Assembly (NCBI GenBank): GCA_963820495.1
Contig: CAWGAF010000001.1
Span: 1-64,000, forward strand
Direction of reading: 5' to 3'
DNA: 64,000 nucleotides
From: JBBIPA01 sp963820495
GTDB taxonomy: Bacteria; Chloroflexota; Dehalococcoidia; GIF9; UBA5629
Below are positions 8,478 to 18,167 of this stretch, in pieces. Made by a program: the position numbers and the translations under genes. How positions within the stretch are numbered: position 1 is the first letter of the stretch; every line of letters begins with the position of its first letter. The notes beneath the pieces were generated by a model. The model did no database searches. It saw only the letters and a list, made by a program, of their open reading frames with translations, and was not told where the DNA came from.

Positions 8478-9953
8478 TTAACTTCCTCCAAGCTTATCCA
8501 AAAGAATTTTGTTGGCTAGTCCGGGATTAGCACGCCCTTTAGTGGCTTTCATAACCTGACCAACCAAAAAAGTAAGTGATTGCTGTTTCCCAGCTTTAAA
8601 GTCAGAAACTGCCTGACTATTATTTGCTATAACCTGGGCTATAATATTTTCAATCTCTGTGCTATCACTGATCTGACTGAGTCCTTTATCAGCAATAATA
8701 CTACTGGCTGCCTTTCCGGTAAGAAACATCTCTTCAAAAACTGCTTTGGCAACTGGGCCGCTAATGGTACCTTTATCTATTAGGGCTAACATCTCAACCA
8801 AATGCTTTGGGGTAGCTTTGATATTTTCGACCCTGGTATTGGTGGCATTAAGCATGCGACTGAAGTCACCTAGGAGCCAATTACTTATAGTCTTTGCCTT
8901 CTTCTGAAGGTCTGTTCCATTTGAGCCACTTGCTATTATCTCAACGCAATCCTCAAAATAATTGACCAATGCTTTAGAATCTAGAAGCAGGTCGGTATCG
9001 TAAATAGGTAAGCCATATTGAGAGATGAAACGCTCGCGTATCGAATCAGGTGATTCGGGCAAATGAGCTCTAATTTCTTCCACCCAGCTTCCCTCAAAAA
9101 CCAGAGGTGGCAAATCTGGTTCAGGGAAATAGCGATAATCGTGGGCATATTCTTTACTCCTCTGGCTCACAGTGATACCTTTTTCTTCTACCCACCCCCT
9201 GGTCTCCTGGACAAGTTTTTCCCCTTTCCCCAACACTTGTCTCTGTCGTTCAGCCTCATACTCCAGGGCTCGGTAAACGGCTTTGAAACTATTCATGTTC
9301 TTCACTTCTACCTTGGGTAGATATTTGGTGCTGCCTGCAGGTCGGATACTGATATTGGCATCACACCTGAAACTTCCCTCCTCCATATTGCCTTTCGACA
9401 CACCCAGATACTGAAGAATAGTCCTGAGCTTGACCAGATACTGTCTGGCTTCTTCAGGAGTGCTCATATCTGGCTCACCCACGATTTCCATCAAAGGTAC
9501 CCCAGCCCGGTTGACATCCATAAGGCTGTAGCTTTCTCCTGCAGTTGTGGTGACATGGGTCAGTTTGGCCACGTCCTCCTCAAGATGAACACGGGTAATA
9601 CCAATCTTCTTTTGTTCTCCATTTGTATCAATTATTAGCCAGCCGTGTTTCCCGATAGGGGCATCATATTGTGATATCTGATATCCCTTCATCAAATCGG
9701 GATATGGATAATTCTTGCGGTCAAACTTGGCATACTCTGCAATCTTGCAATTTAAAGCCAGTGCAGTCATCACAGTGTATTCTATTGCCTTATGGTTTAT
9801 TGTGGGTAAAACGCCGGGCATGCCTAAACAAATAGGACATACATGAGTGTTCGGCGGAGCATTGGCATAATCAGAACTACAAGAACAAAACATCTTGCTA
9901 TGGGTCAATAGCTGGGCATGGACCTCAAGTCCGATAACAATTTCATATTCCAC
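8478..9953 (-). CDS. gatB: Aspartyl/glutamyl-tRNA amidotransferase subunit B
   Basis: A 491-residue subunit of the GatCAB enzyme that turns Glu-tRNA-Gln or Asp-tRNA-Asn into Gln-tRNA or Asn-tRNA. The N-terminal kinase-like domain starts EIVIGLEVHAQL and carries the zinc site CSCSSDY / CPICLGMPG. The tail is the YqeY-like helical domain (about 345-490). The start is GTG. gatA and gatC are not in this window. A -10 box ends 10 bases before the start, so the mRNA leader would be very short. Confidence 0.96.
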   Translation of the reverse strand: MEYEIVIGLEVHAQLLTHSKMFCSCSSDYANAPPNTHVCPICLGMPGVLPTINHKAIEYTVMTALALNCKIAEYAKFDRKNYPYPDLMKGYQISQYDAPIGKHGWLIIDTNGEQKKIGITRVHLEEDVAKLTHVTTTAGESYSLMDVNRAGVPLMEIVGEPDMSTPEEARQYLVKLRTILQYLGVSKGNMEEGSFRCDANISIRPAGSTKYLPKVEVKNMNSFKAVYRALEYEAERQRQVLGKGEKLVQETRGWVEEKGITVSQRSKEYAHDYRYFPEPDLPPLVFEGSWVEEIRAHLPESPDSIRERFISQYGLPIYDTDLLLDSKALVNYFEDCVEIIASGSNGTDLQKKAKTISNWLLGDFSRMLNATNTRVENIKATPKHLVEMLALIDKGTISGPVAKAVFEEMFLTGKAASSIIADKGLSQISDSTEIENIIAQVIANNSQAVSDFKAGKQQSLTFLVGQVMKATKGRANPGLANKILLDKLGGS

Positions 9954-9963
9954 AACATCGGCT

Positions 9964-9993
9964 AGTATATCAGCTTCTAAGTGATACAGGCAA
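9964..9993 (-). promoter_or_regulatory. Candidate gatB promoter with near-leaderless start
   Basis: On the minus strand, TTGCCT (9988-9993) lies 18 bases before TATACT (9964-9969), and the GTG start follows 10 bases later. Transcription would begin about 3 bases before the start codon. No ribosome-binding site is visible. Confidence 0.45.
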
Positions 9994-10019
9994 ACGAATG
10001 TGGTGAAATAGTTTCAGGA

Positions 10020-10382
10020 TTAGTAGCTAACTGCGTTTTCAATAAGCTCTATGCGTGTAGCCTTACCCTTCTGATCCAGTTCCACGGCAACAAAATCTAT
10101 ACGCCATGACAAAGGTAAGTTCTGATGAATATCCCTATAAGCCAAAGCCGAGGCAATTAGTTTTTCTTTTTTAGCAAATGTCACTGACTCTTCGGGACTA
10201 CAAAAGTCAGTACCTGTCTTAGTGCGTACCTCAATAAATATCAGAGAGTCTTTTTTCTCAGCAACAACATCGATTTCACCATACCGACAACGAAAGTTTG
10301 TATCACGAATACGGTATCCTTTCTTTTTCAGAAAGTCCTTGGCTAACTTTTCTCCCAGAACTCCTACATCTTTACGTTTCAT
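10020..10382 (-). CDS. YraN/UPF0102 family endonuclease-like protein
   Basis: A 120-residue protein with the restriction-endonuclease-like fold. The motif GEIDVVAEKKDSLIFIEVRTK holds the D-(E)xK nuclease residues and is conserved in the family. Its cellular role is unclear; linkage to rnhB suggests nucleic-acid metabolism. Its start overlaps the rnhB stop as ATGA, so it is translationally coupled to rnhB. Confidence 0.92.
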   Translation of the reverse strand: MKRKDVGVLGEKLAKDFLKKKGYRIRDTNFRCRYGEIDVVAEKKDSLIFIEVRTKTGTDFCSPEESVTFAKKEKLIASALAYRDIHQNLPLSWRIDFVAVELDQKGKATRIELIENAVSY

Positions 10383-11041
10383 ATTAATCTAATAGTTTCT
10401 TTTACCGGAGCAAAAGAAAAACGATGTATAGGCGACGGGCCATGCTGTTTCAAACAATCTAAGTGATGCCTCGTACCATAACCCTTGTGTCTTGCCAAAC
10501 CATAATTGGGATAAACTGCGTCGAGGTCAACCATAATGCGGTCACGAGTCACTTTAGCGACAACCGAAGCACAAGCGATAGAGAGACATAATTTATCCCC
10601 CTTAACTATACCTTTCTGACGAATATTTAATCTGGGTATAGTCATACCATCTATAAGTAGAAAATCGGGCAAACAGGCTAATCGTTCAATAGCCTGTTGC
10701 ATGGCAAGTTTGGTAGCGTTTAGAATATTTATAGAGTCGATGGTCTGCGATGACATAATACCAATACCAATAGCAAGAGCCTCATCTATTATCAGACCAT
10801 AGAGCGAATCCCGCCTTACCGGCGATATCTCCTTACTATCTCGGACATCTTTGAGCCTTGCATAATCTGCAGACTGAGGGAGAACTACTGCGGCAGCGAC
10901 TACCGGCCCAGCCAAAGCCCCTCTGCCAACCTCATCGATACCAGCAATCAACTTATACCCCTCTGAGCTCAGAGCATTTTCACGCATCAGGGTTGGTGGC
11001 TCATATTTGTACCTGCTATTCCTGTTCTTCAATAATTCCAC
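10379..11041 (-). CDS. rnhB: Ribonuclease HII
   Basis: A 220-residue enzyme that cuts the RNA strand of RNA-DNA hybrids and removes single misplaced ribonucleotides. The active-site motif IAGIDEVGRGALAGPV is near residue 33, a second Asp is in LLIDGM, and KGDKLCLSIACASVVAKVTRD matches the family. Its first 26 bases overlap the end of mnmA. There is an N-terminal extension of about 30 residues before the conserved core, so a later start is possible. Confidence 0.94.
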   Translation of the reverse strand: MELLKNRNSRYKYEPPTLMRENALSSEGYKLIAGIDEVGRGALAGPVVAAAVVLPQSADYARLKDVRDSKEISPVRRDSLYGLIIDEALAIGIGIMSSQTIDSINILNATKLAMQQAIERLACLPDFLLIDGMTIPRLNIRQKGIVKGDKLCLSIACASVVAKVTRDRIMVDLDAVYPNYGLARHKGYGTRHHLDCLKQHGPSPIHRFSFAPVKETIRLI

Positions 11042-12086
11042 CGCCTATAACTTCACTATTCCGGTAGAAAACTACGGCTTGGCCGGGAGTCACCGCTCGT
11101 TGCGGTTGGCAAAATTGTACTTTAGCTGAGCTGAGCTTGGGGTAAAGAGTAGCAGTAACTTCCGGGGACTTGTAACGTATCTTCACAGCAATGTCCATTG
11201 GACCAGATAATGGCTTACCTGATACCCAACTAACTTGTCCAGCAATAAGCCCCCCAGAATATAGCTCTTCTTCAGTTCCTACAACGACTCGGTTCTTCTT
11301 AGGTTCTATTTTGATCACATACATGCGTTGCCTAGTATAAAAACCCAATCCATGCCTTTGGCCCAAAGTATAAAAGGCCACTCCCCTGTGTCGCCCCAAA
11401 ACCTCACCATCTCTGTTGACAATTTCTCCGCTGGCGATGCCGACATTTCGACTAAGAAAATCACCATACTTGCCCCTGATAAAACACACGTCTTGGCTAC
11501 CAGGTTCTTCAGCAGCAGGCAAGCAATTCTGTTTTGCTATTTTACGCACCTTAGTCTTAGAATAACCACCCAGTGGAAAAATTATACGGCTAAGCTTAGC
11601 CTGATCCAGCGTATAAAGCATATAGGATTGATCTTTGCTTGAGTCTGCACCTTTAAGCAAGAGATATATGCCATCAGAACATTTAACTGTAGCATAATGG
11701 CCTGTAGCCAGATAATCAGCTCCTAAAGAAAGTGCTTTATTAAGAAGTAGACCAAATTTTATGTATTTGTTGCAGACTATGCAAGGATTGGGTGTTCGGC
11801 CCTGGGCATATTCATTGCAAAAATAATCTACCACATGGTTTTTAAACTCGTTTTCCAGATCGACTACATGAAATGGTATGTCCAATTTATGGCAGGCTTG
11901 CTCGGCTTTATCAGCGTCCATTTTTAGCTTGAAAGTGTGGCCTTGGTTATCCGATCCATATTTTCTATCATGCCACAAGCGCATATGCATTCCTATCACT
12001 TCATATCCGGCTTCTTTTAGTAGCAGGGCTGCAATTGAAGAGTCAACGCCACCGCTTACGGCCACAGCCACTCGTTTTCTAATCAT
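11016..12086 (-). CDS. mnmA: tRNA-specific 2-thiouridylase MnmA
   Basis: A 356-residue enzyme that adds sulfur to U34 of tRNA-Lys, tRNA-Glu and tRNA-Gln. The PP-loop is AVSGGVDSSIAA (about 8-19). The two catalytic cysteines are in NPCIVCNKYIKFG (near 100) and DVCFI (near 200). The C-terminal beta-barrel follows. Its start overlaps the tmk stop by 8 bases, so it is in the same operon. Confidence 0.95.
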   Translation of the reverse strand: MIRKRVAVAVSGGVDSSIAALLLKEAGYEVIGMHMRLWHDRKYGSDNQGHTFKLKMDADKAEQACHKLDIPFHVVDLENEFKNHVVDYFCNEYAQGRTPNPCIVCNKYIKFGLLLNKALSLGADYLATGHYATVKCSDGIYLLLKGADSSKDQSYMLYTLDQAKLSRIIFPLGGYSKTKVRKIAKQNCLPAAEEPGSQDVCFIRGKYGDFLSRNVGIASGEIVNRDGEVLGRHRGVAFYTLGQRHGLGFYTRQRMYVIKIEPKKNRVVVGTEEELYSGGLIAGQVSWVSGKPLSGPMDIAVKIRYKSPEVTATLYPKLSSAKVQFCQPQRAVTPGQAVVFYRNSEVIGGGIIEEQE

Positions 12087-12735
12087 GCTTTGTTATATTC
12101 TGCTTTGAAGCTAGTAAATGATGAACTCTATCCCAAACAATATTGCTAATTTTGTTTCTCGGCAAGGTCGCATCTATCACCAGCCAACGCTCAGGCTCAT
12201 CTGCAGCTAATTTAAGATAGCCATCTCTGATTCTATTATGAAAAATGAGTCCTGCTTCTTCAAATCTGTCTCTAGTTTTTATTCGTTTGCGGCTTAGACC
12301 TTTATCAGCAGGTATATCAAGTAATACAGTAAGGTCTGGCTTGATGCCCCGAGTTGCCATAGCATGAATATTTCCAATGAATTCTAAACTTACTCCACGT
12401 CCATAGCCCTGATAAGCAATTGTGGAGTCAGCAAAACGGTCACAGATTACCACCTTGCCCTTTTCTAAGCTAGGGCGGATTACTTCATCAACTAGTTGAA
12501 CCCGGCAAGCAACGAACAAGAACAATTCGGTTTCTGGCGATATGATTTCCTGGCGTTTCTTTTTTAATAGGTGTCTGATTTGATCACCTAAAACCGTCCC
12601 ACCTGGCTCATAGGTTAGTACTACAGGAATATCTAAATGATGAAGTTTATGGTAAAGAACTTTAGATTGAAAGCTTTTGCCACAGCCCTCCCCGCCTTCA
12701 AAGGTAATGAACAAACCCAAAAATTGCTCCTGCAT
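12079..12735 (-). CDS. tmk: Thymidylate kinase
   Basis: A 218-residue kinase that makes dTDP from dTMP. The P-loop is FEGGEGCGKS (about 11-20). The DR(F/Y) motif is in VVICDRFADSTIAYQGYGRG, and the lid region contains RIKTRDRFEEAG. Spacing of 30 bases from the upstream R3H gene and overlap with mnmA suggest one operon. Confidence 0.95.
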   Translation of the reverse strand: MQEQFLGLFITFEGGEGCGKSFQSKVLYHKLHHLDIPVVLTYEPGGTVLGDQIRHLLKKKRQEIISPETELFLFVACRVQLVDEVIRPSLEKGKVVICDRFADSTIAYQGYGRGVSLEFIGNIHAMATRGIKPDLTVLLDIPADKGLSRKRIKTRDRFEEAGLIFHNRIRDGYLKLAADEPERWLVIDATLPRNKISNIVWDRVHHLLASKQNITKHD

Positions 12736-12765
12736 TTACTTTGCTACATTATGTCAAATAATTTG

Positions 12766-14268
12766 CTACCTTTTTAAAATCCTGACCCTTCTTTTGGGTT
12801 CTTTGCCCAAACTTTGAGAATTCAGGTCATGACGTTTTGCCAAAACGTGCTGCAAGCGCCGAATAAAAGCATTCTGAGGATTTAGTTCCACAGGTCCTGA
12901 GCCTTCCTTTACCCAGCTAATCGCTCTCTCGGCTTCGTCTACTGCCGAGCTTACAGCAAGGTCTTTCTGTGATACATAAATGTTCTCAAGACACTGCCTC
13001 AATTGTGGGAGGTTACTACTCTTAACAGCATATACTGGGATCCCCGCCATTTCGGCATCTCTTATTTTCTGAGGCTTCCTCCGATAGTAATTTTTTGTGG
13101 TCAAGAGTAAGTTGGCCTCTTGTAGACTATTAGTAATATGTAAAGCAATATGTCTTTCTCTAGCAGCCTCCTCCAGCTTAACCCTGTTAACACCAAAAAG
13201 ATATATCCGTGTTTTTTCTGCCCTTTTCTCTTGCTGCCCATGATTGATAGTATGAGGAGTTTCTGCTTGTCCTTTTTTTATCTCACCGTCTTCATCAACC
13301 CACCTAACTTCGGTTTTTTGACTTTTAGCGTGCAGAATAGCGTCTACAGCCTCACAAACATCCGGATGAACGATCACCTTATCCCTCTCCTGGATTTCGA
13401 CTACAATGTCAAAAGTAGGTGGCGCCTTACGCTCCAGAATTGATTTCTGGGTATGCCGCCGCCTTGCTTCCTCATCCCCTAATGTAACTGTTTGAATACC
13501 GCCAATTAGATCGGATAGAGTAGGATTCATCATTAAATTTTCTAGGCTATTTCCATGAGCAGTGCCTACTAACTGAACTCCACGCTCAGCTATAGTTCTA
13601 GCAGCATCAGCTTCAAGACTGGTACCTATCTCATCGACAATAATTACTTCTGGCATATGATTTTCCACTGCTTCAATCATCACTGCATGTTGCATGGTTG
13701 GTGCTGGCACTTGCATACGCCGCGCATGTCCAATTGCTGGATGTGGTATGTCACCATCACCAGCAATTTCATTAGAGGTATCTACAACAATCACTCGTTT
13801 TTTAAGATCTTCAGACAGAACACGAGCAACTTCTCGCAACATCGTGGTTTTGCCTATTCCTGGCCGCCCTAAAAGGAGTACGTTTTTACTAGATTCAACA
13901 AGATCCTGGATAATTTTCACGGTACCATATACAGCCCTACCAACTCGACAGGTCAAGCCTACAATTCTTCCCTCACGATTGCGTATAGCAGAAATTCTGT
14001 GCAGAGTACGTTCGATGCCAGCACGATTATCGCCGCTAAAGATACCAATGCGGCTGACTATATACTCGATATCAGCCTCAGTTACTTCGTTTTGGCTTAA
14101 GATTAATTCCTCTTTCGGGTAACGAGCTTCTGGAGGACGTCCCAGATCCAAAACAACTTCCAGTAGCTCACTGTTACTGGGTTGCTCAATAAGTGCTTGT
14201 TGGATATGCGATGGCAAAACATTGATTAAGGCATCTAAATCATCTGAAATTACCTTCTGCAACAGCAT
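12766..14268 (-). CDS. R3H and SpoIIIAA-like AAA ATPase domain protein
   Basis: A 500-residue predicted single-stranded nucleic-acid-binding ATPase. Residues about 20-290 resemble SpoIIIAA/secretion-type ATPases, with Walker A LLGRPGIGKTTM and Walker B VIIVDEIG. A middle part with alternating beta and alpha segments follows. The C-terminal R3H domain contains NAFIRRLQHVLAKRHDL. Its role is not known; homologues occur in bacteria that do not sporulate, so no sporulation role is implied. The start is uncertain: the ATG at 14268 lies only 2 bases after a GGAGG, and a TTG at 14262 has better spacing. It overlaps pdxT by 29 bases. Confidence 0.85.
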   Translation of the reverse strand: MLLQKVISDDLDALINVLPSHIQQALIEQPSNSELLEVVLDLGRPPEARYPKEELILSQNEVTEADIEYIVSRIGIFSGDNRAGIERTLHRISAIRNREGRIVGLTCRVGRAVYGTVKIIQDLVESSKNVLLLGRPGIGKTTMLREVARVLSEDLKKRVIVVDTSNEIAGDGDIPHPAIGHARRMQVPAPTMQHAVMIEAVENHMPEVIIVDEIGTSLEADAARTIAERGVQLVGTAHGNSLENLMMNPTLSDLIGGIQTVTLGDEEARRRHTQKSILERKAPPTFDIVVEIQERDKVIVHPDVCEAVDAILHAKSQKTEVRWVDEDGEIKKGQAETPHTINHGQQEKRAEKTRIYLFGVNRVKLEEAARERHIALHITNSLQEANLLLTTKNYYRRKPQKIRDAEMAGIPVYAVKSSNLPQLRQCLENIYVSQKDLAVSSAVDEAERAISWVKEGSGPVELNPQNAFIRRLQHVLAKRHDLNSQSLGKEPKRRVRILKR

Positions 14269-14836
14269 CCCCTCCAATAAGATTAAGGAAATACCTGTGG
14301 AACCTCAAGTCATCGGTTAGCTCTGGGTGAAAAGCGCAGGCAAGCATTTTCCCTTGTTTAACAGCTACAGCCTTGTTGTTTATCTCACATAATGTTTCAA
14401 CACCTGCTTCTGTTCTTTGAACAATGGGCGCTCTGATAAATACACCGCGGAATGTCTTATCCCCGAGAGCTGGTACTGGTAAATCAACCTCAAAACTATC
14501 TACTTGTCTGCCAAAAGCATTGCGCTTTATTTCAATGTCCATAACGCCTAAGGTTTCCACTTCAGAACCTACAATTTTTTTAGCCAACAATACCATACCA
14601 GCGCAAGTCCCAAGTACAGGCAATCCCTGCTGAATAAGATTTCTCACAGGTTCCTTCAGAGAATAGTCTGCTAACAGCTTACTGATACTGGTACTTTCTC
14701 CACCAGGTACTATCAGCGCCTTTAGCCCAACAAGGTCTGATGGTAAACGGATGGGAACGGCTTCGATATTCAGGTCGATCAGGATTTTTATGTGCTCGGC
14801 AAAGGCCCCTTGCAGAGCCAAAACACCGATTTTCAT
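14240..14836 (-). CDS. pdxT: Pyridoxal 5'-phosphate synthase glutaminase subunit PdxT
   Basis: A 198-residue glutaminase that feeds ammonia to PdxS in the DXP-independent vitamin B6 route. The motifs LALQGAFAEH and PGGESTSI are present. The nucleophile Cys lies in LGTCAGMVLLA (near 79) and the His-Glu pair in AFHPELT near the C-terminus. It follows pdxS after one base, so the two subunits are made together. Confidence 0.96.
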   Translation of the reverse strand: MKIGVLALQGAFAEHIKILIDLNIEAVPIRLPSDLVGLKALIVPGGESTSISKLLADYSLKEPVRNLIQQGLPVLGTCAGMVLLAKKIVGSEVETLGVMDIEIKRNAFGRQVDSFEVDLPVPALGDKTFRGVFIRAPIVQRTEAGVETLCEINNKAVAVKQGKMLACAFHPELTDDLRFHRYFLNLIGGDAVAEGNFR

Positions 14837-14837
14837 T

Positions 14838-15731
14838 CTACCAACCCCTGGATGCCAGTAATTCCTCTGGGGGTATGCTCTTTATATCGAGCCCAGGCAT
14901 AGCAGTTCCAATTGCTTTGGATGCTTCGGCAATTACAGACGGGTTACTGTAATGTGTTGTTGCTTTGACAATAGCTTTTGCCCTTCTTTCTGGATCACTG
15001 GACTTAAAAACGCCAGAGCCAACAAAGATGCCATCAGCACCTAGTTGCATCATCAAAGCAGCATCAGCTGGTGTGGCTACACCACCAGCTGCGAAATTGA
15101 CTACAGGTAACTTGCCGGATTTACGTATTTCTATCACCAGCTCCAGAGGTGCACCGAGCGCTTTTGCCTCGGCAACAAGTTCATCTTCAGGCATAGCTCC
15201 GAGTTTACGAATACTATCTTGAACTGTCCGCATATGCCGCACGGCTTCTACTATATTTCCAGTGCCAGCCTCTCCTTTAGTTCGAATCATAGCAGCACCT
15301 TCAGAGATACGGCGCAAAGCTTCGCCTAAATCGCGGCAACCACAGACAAAGGGTATTTTGAAACTATGCTTCCAGATATGGTGGCTCTCATCAGCCGGAG
15401 TCAGCACTTCAGATTCATCAATATAATCTATTCCAAGAGATTCCAATACCTGGGCCTCTACGAAATGTCCGATGCGGCATTTAGCCATTACCGGAATTGT
15501 TACGGTTTCCATAATAGCTAGGATTATAGTTGGGTCTGCCATTCGGGCTACCCCGCCAGCAGCTCTGATATCAGCTGGCACACGCTCTAGAGCCATAACA
15601 GCACAAGCACCAGCTTGCTCGGCAATCTTTGCCTGATCCGGTGTGACCACATCCATTATCACACCACCCTTTAGCATCTGGGCTAACCCAGTTTTAACCT
15701 TCCAAGTACCTGTATCCATTTCCTGTTTCAT
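14838..15731 (-). CDS. pdxS: Pyridoxal 5'-phosphate synthase subunit PdxS
   Basis: A 297-residue synthase that builds PLP from ribose 5-phosphate, glyceraldehyde 3-phosphate and ammonia. The N-terminal KTGLAQMLKGGVIMDV and ALERVPADIR blocks, the CRIGHFVEAQVLE block and the phosphate loop GADGIFVGSGVFKS are conserved. The complex is normally a PdxS dodecamer with PdxT. An alternative ATG at 15719 also fits the family N-terminus (MDTGTWKV). Confidence 0.96.
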   Translation of the reverse strand: MKQEMDTGTWKVKTGLAQMLKGGVIMDVVTPDQAKIAEQAGACAVMALERVPADIRAAGGVARMADPTIILAIMETVTIPVMAKCRIGHFVEAQVLESLGIDYIDESEVLTPADESHHIWKHSFKIPFVCGCRDLGEALRRISEGAAMIRTKGEAGTGNIVEAVRHMRTVQDSIRKLGAMPEDELVAEAKALGAPLELVIEIRKSGKLPVVNFAAGGVATPADAALMMQLGADGIFVGSGVFKSSDPERRAKAIVKATTHYSNPSVIAEASKAIGTAMPGLDIKSIPPEELLASRGW

Positions 15732-15837
15732 ATAACGTTGGCAACCTGCCTCCTGACTCTTTATTGTATATAATTCTACACGTGTTTGTTCACTCTATCA
15801 AATTCTGAAGCCCATTTCAAATCCCGTTGCTTGCTTA

Positions 15838-15846
15838 TGTTATAAT
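15838..15846 (+). promoter_or_regulatory. Extended -10 promoter of tsaD (leaderless)
   Basis: A perfect extended -10 element, TG-N-TATAAT, ends at 15846. The tsaD ATG is at 15854, only 7 bases later, where transcription should begin. No good -35 box and no ribosome-binding site are present. This predicts a leaderless mRNA. Confidence 0.6.
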
Positions 15847-15853
15847 CCTGCTT

Positions 15854-16840
15854 ATGAAAATTCTGGGTATCGAAACATCATGTGATGAGACAGCTGCGGC
15901 TGTAGTCGAAGAAGGAACTGTTATCTTATCAAATACAATAGCCTCCCAGGTAGATGTCCATTCCCGTTATGGTGGCATTGTACCTGAAGTAGCTTCAAGG
16001 CAGCACATGCTATCAATTCTACCAGTTATAGAAAGTGCTATGGTCCAGGCAAAAACCAAATTGAAAGATATAGCTGCCATAGCTGTGACCTATGGACCGG
16101 GTTTAGCAGGATCATTATTAGTCGGAGTAAATGCAGCTAAAGCTATAGCATTCTCATACGGTATACCACTCATAGGTATAAACCACCTTGAAGGCCATAT
16201 TTATGCTAACTGGCTTAATCATAAGCAGCCGATTTTCCCCTGTCTATGTTTGATTGTCTCAGGTGGGCATAGTGATTTGCTGTTGATGTCAGGACATGGA
16301 CAGTTTAAAAAACTGGGGAGAACACGGGATGATGCCGCCGGTGAAGCCTTTGATAAAGGTGCTAGGATTTTAGGATTGGGTTATCCTGGTGGTCCTGCAA
16401 TTCAAGCCGCAGCAGAAAATGGAATACCCTCTGTGCCTTTGCCCAGAGCATGGCTGAAAGGCAGTGATGATTTCAGTTTTAGTGGATTAAAGACTGCTCT
16501 CCTCCATTTGGTCCAATCGTATGAAGCCCCATTCACTTACACAATAGCTGATACAGCAGCTAGTTTTCAGCAAGCGATCGTCGAAGTTCTCGCTACCAAA
16601 ACGATTCAGGCCGCTGAGCGGCTAAAAATAAAGCAAATACTATTGTCTGGTGGCGTAGCAGCAAATAAAGCTTTGAATGATTATCTAATTCACAATTCAA
16701 CCGTTCCTGTCATGATACCACCACCAAACCTATGTACTGATAATGCCGCCATGATTGCGGCTTGTAGTTATCACCACTTCCAACTAGGTAACATCGATGG
16801 CTACGATATCGATGTAGTACCCAGCCTTAGCCTTGACTGA
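15854..16840 (+). CDS. tsaD: tRNA N6-adenosine threonylcarbamoyltransferase
   Basis: A 328-residue ASKHA-fold enzyme that transfers threonylcarbamoyl to A37 of ANN-decoding tRNAs with TsaB and TsaE. It starts MKILGIETSCDETAAA. The metal-binding histidines lie in INHLEGHIYAN (near 110). Ligand loops SGGHSDL and the C-terminal PPNLCTDNAAMIA are present. The frame is open to 15827, but the conserved N-terminus starts at 15854. The last 14 bases overlap the convergent DUF2851 gene. Confidence 0.95.
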   Translation: MKILGIETSCDETAAAVVEEGTVILSNTIASQVDVHSRYGGIVPEVASRQHMLSILPVIESAMVQAKTKLKDIAAIAVTYGPGLAGSLLVGVNAAKAIAFSYGIPLIGINHLEGHIYANWLNHKQPIFPCLCLIVSGGHSDLLLMSGHGQFKKLGRTRDDAAGEAFDKGARILGLGYPGGPAIQAAAENGIPSVPLPRAWLKGSDDFSFSGLKTALLHLVQSYEAPFTYTIADTAASFQQAIVEVLATKTIQAAERLKIKQILLSGGVAANKALNDYLIHNSTVPVMIPPPNLCTDNAAMIAACSYHHFQLGNIDGYDIDVVPSLSLD

Positions 16841-18167
16841 CGGATACTGGGCATTCGAGGCAATTTCGATATCGACAATAAGTCTTGAAGATATGAATCA
16901 GCCCCTGCTGCTGCAAAGCAGAGAGTTTGGTGTCTAAGTTAAGTAAAAGCTGCTGCCTCATAAAACGTATTAGTTGGTTATCTTCCAGTTTTGGATAGCT
17001 AAAATAAATATTTGTGGCCTTTACTTTCAACTCAGGTTCCGCAGCCAATTCTCCCCAAGCACAGACAAATGGTAATAACATGTTTATTGTCATTTCAGCA
17101 GCCTTACTCCTACCTAGAAGAGCTGTATTCCTTGCCATAGCTATGCCGAAATCAGAATGTATTTCCCAATAGCCCTGACCAAATACAATTAGTCCATCTT
17201 CAATGCAGCTATATAACTTTCCGATATGTGCTTCTCTTATTAGATTCAAGATACCTCGCAGTAATCCAGCTTGACAATACCGATTAACAAGATAGCTGAG
17301 TGCCACAAGGCGGCGAGTGGGGAAATTGTTAGGACGTACTCTAAAAAAGCACCAGTCTGATTGATTCATAGTGGCAGTTATACCATTGGACTGCCACATT
17401 GCCTCGAGTTCATCTATCTCAGAATCCTCTACCAATTTATGCTTTGTTCTAAGCCTCTGAGAGGGCAATAAACCAGCGATTCCCAGAATCAATGCTTGTC
17501 GAGCGTTTCTTTTATCTCTGACTTCTTTGAGTGCTCTAAAGGTTAATCTATCAGCGAGTGTCTCAAATGGAACAGTATTCTTATCATAACCTAAAGCTCT
17601 AGATATGTTTCTAAATAGCACCTGGTCAGCATCTTGTTTCATAAGATCTTTTCGCATTAAGGCAGTCTTAGTAGCAAAGCGTTCTTTACCAGCGGCATTA
17701 AGCAATTCAGTCAAGGGCTTTCTGGTCGACAATCTGGTTATCGCTGGACATGTAGGTAGATGCCCGCTACATAAATTAATTTTTCGACGTAACTTGTTTA
17801 AAGGATATACAAGAAAAGGGCTCAGGCTGATGGTGGGAATAACCTTCCCATTCTGGAGCACAGTGCCTAATGGAAAGTCATGCCACATAACCACGTGAAG
17901 AGCTACGTCATTATATTTGCCATCCCGATGATGACCGTGACTATACCATTGGCTGGACTTTACATGAACCTCAATATTTCCCATCACTACCTTGTCTCCA
18001 ATAGTGAAAACAGCATCTTGTAAATCACATCCACCACCAGTACAAGTCCTCCCCTGAAATATTATGCGAACAGGCTCCCCCGTATCCGTGAACAAATTAG
18101 TCACAATCTGGTGCTGCCAGATGTTAACGACAAGGTTTTCTGTTATTTCGCTTTTAACTGTGTTCAC
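16827..18167 (-). CDS. DUF2851 family protein
   Basis: A 446-residue protein matching the DUF2851 family by its N-terminal pattern (GNIEVHVKSSQWYSHGHHRD, then LHVVMWHD). The Asp/His-rich part resembles a nuclease-like fold, but this is only a suggestion. The C-terminus has clustered cysteines (TYCRYRNCLECPV) that could bind zinc or an Fe-S cluster. The start is GTG and lies inside the palindrome 18166-18179. It is downstream of the XRE regulator on the same strand. Function unknown. Confidence 0.8.
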   Translation of the reverse strand: MNTVKSEITENLVVNIWQHQIVTNLFTDTGEPVRIIFQGRTCTGGGCDLQDAVFTIGDKVVMGNIEVHVKSSQWYSHGHHRDGKYNDVALHVVMWHDFPLGTVLQNGKVIPTISLSPFLVYPLNKLRRKINLCSGHLPTCPAITRLSTRKPLTELLNAAGKERFATKTALMRKDLMKQDADQVLFRNISRALGYDKNTVPFETLADRLTFRALKEVRDKRNARQALILGIAGLLPSQRLRTKHKLVEDSEIDELEAMWQSNGITATMNQSDWCFFRVRPNNFPTRRLVALSYLVNRYCQAGLLRGILNLIREAHIGKLYSCIEDGLIVFGQGYWEIHSDFGIAMARNTALLGRSKAAEMTINMLLPFVCAWGELAAEPELKVKATNIYFSYPKLEDNQLIRFMRQQLLLNLDTKLSALQQQGLIHIFKTYCRYRNCLECPVSVSQG

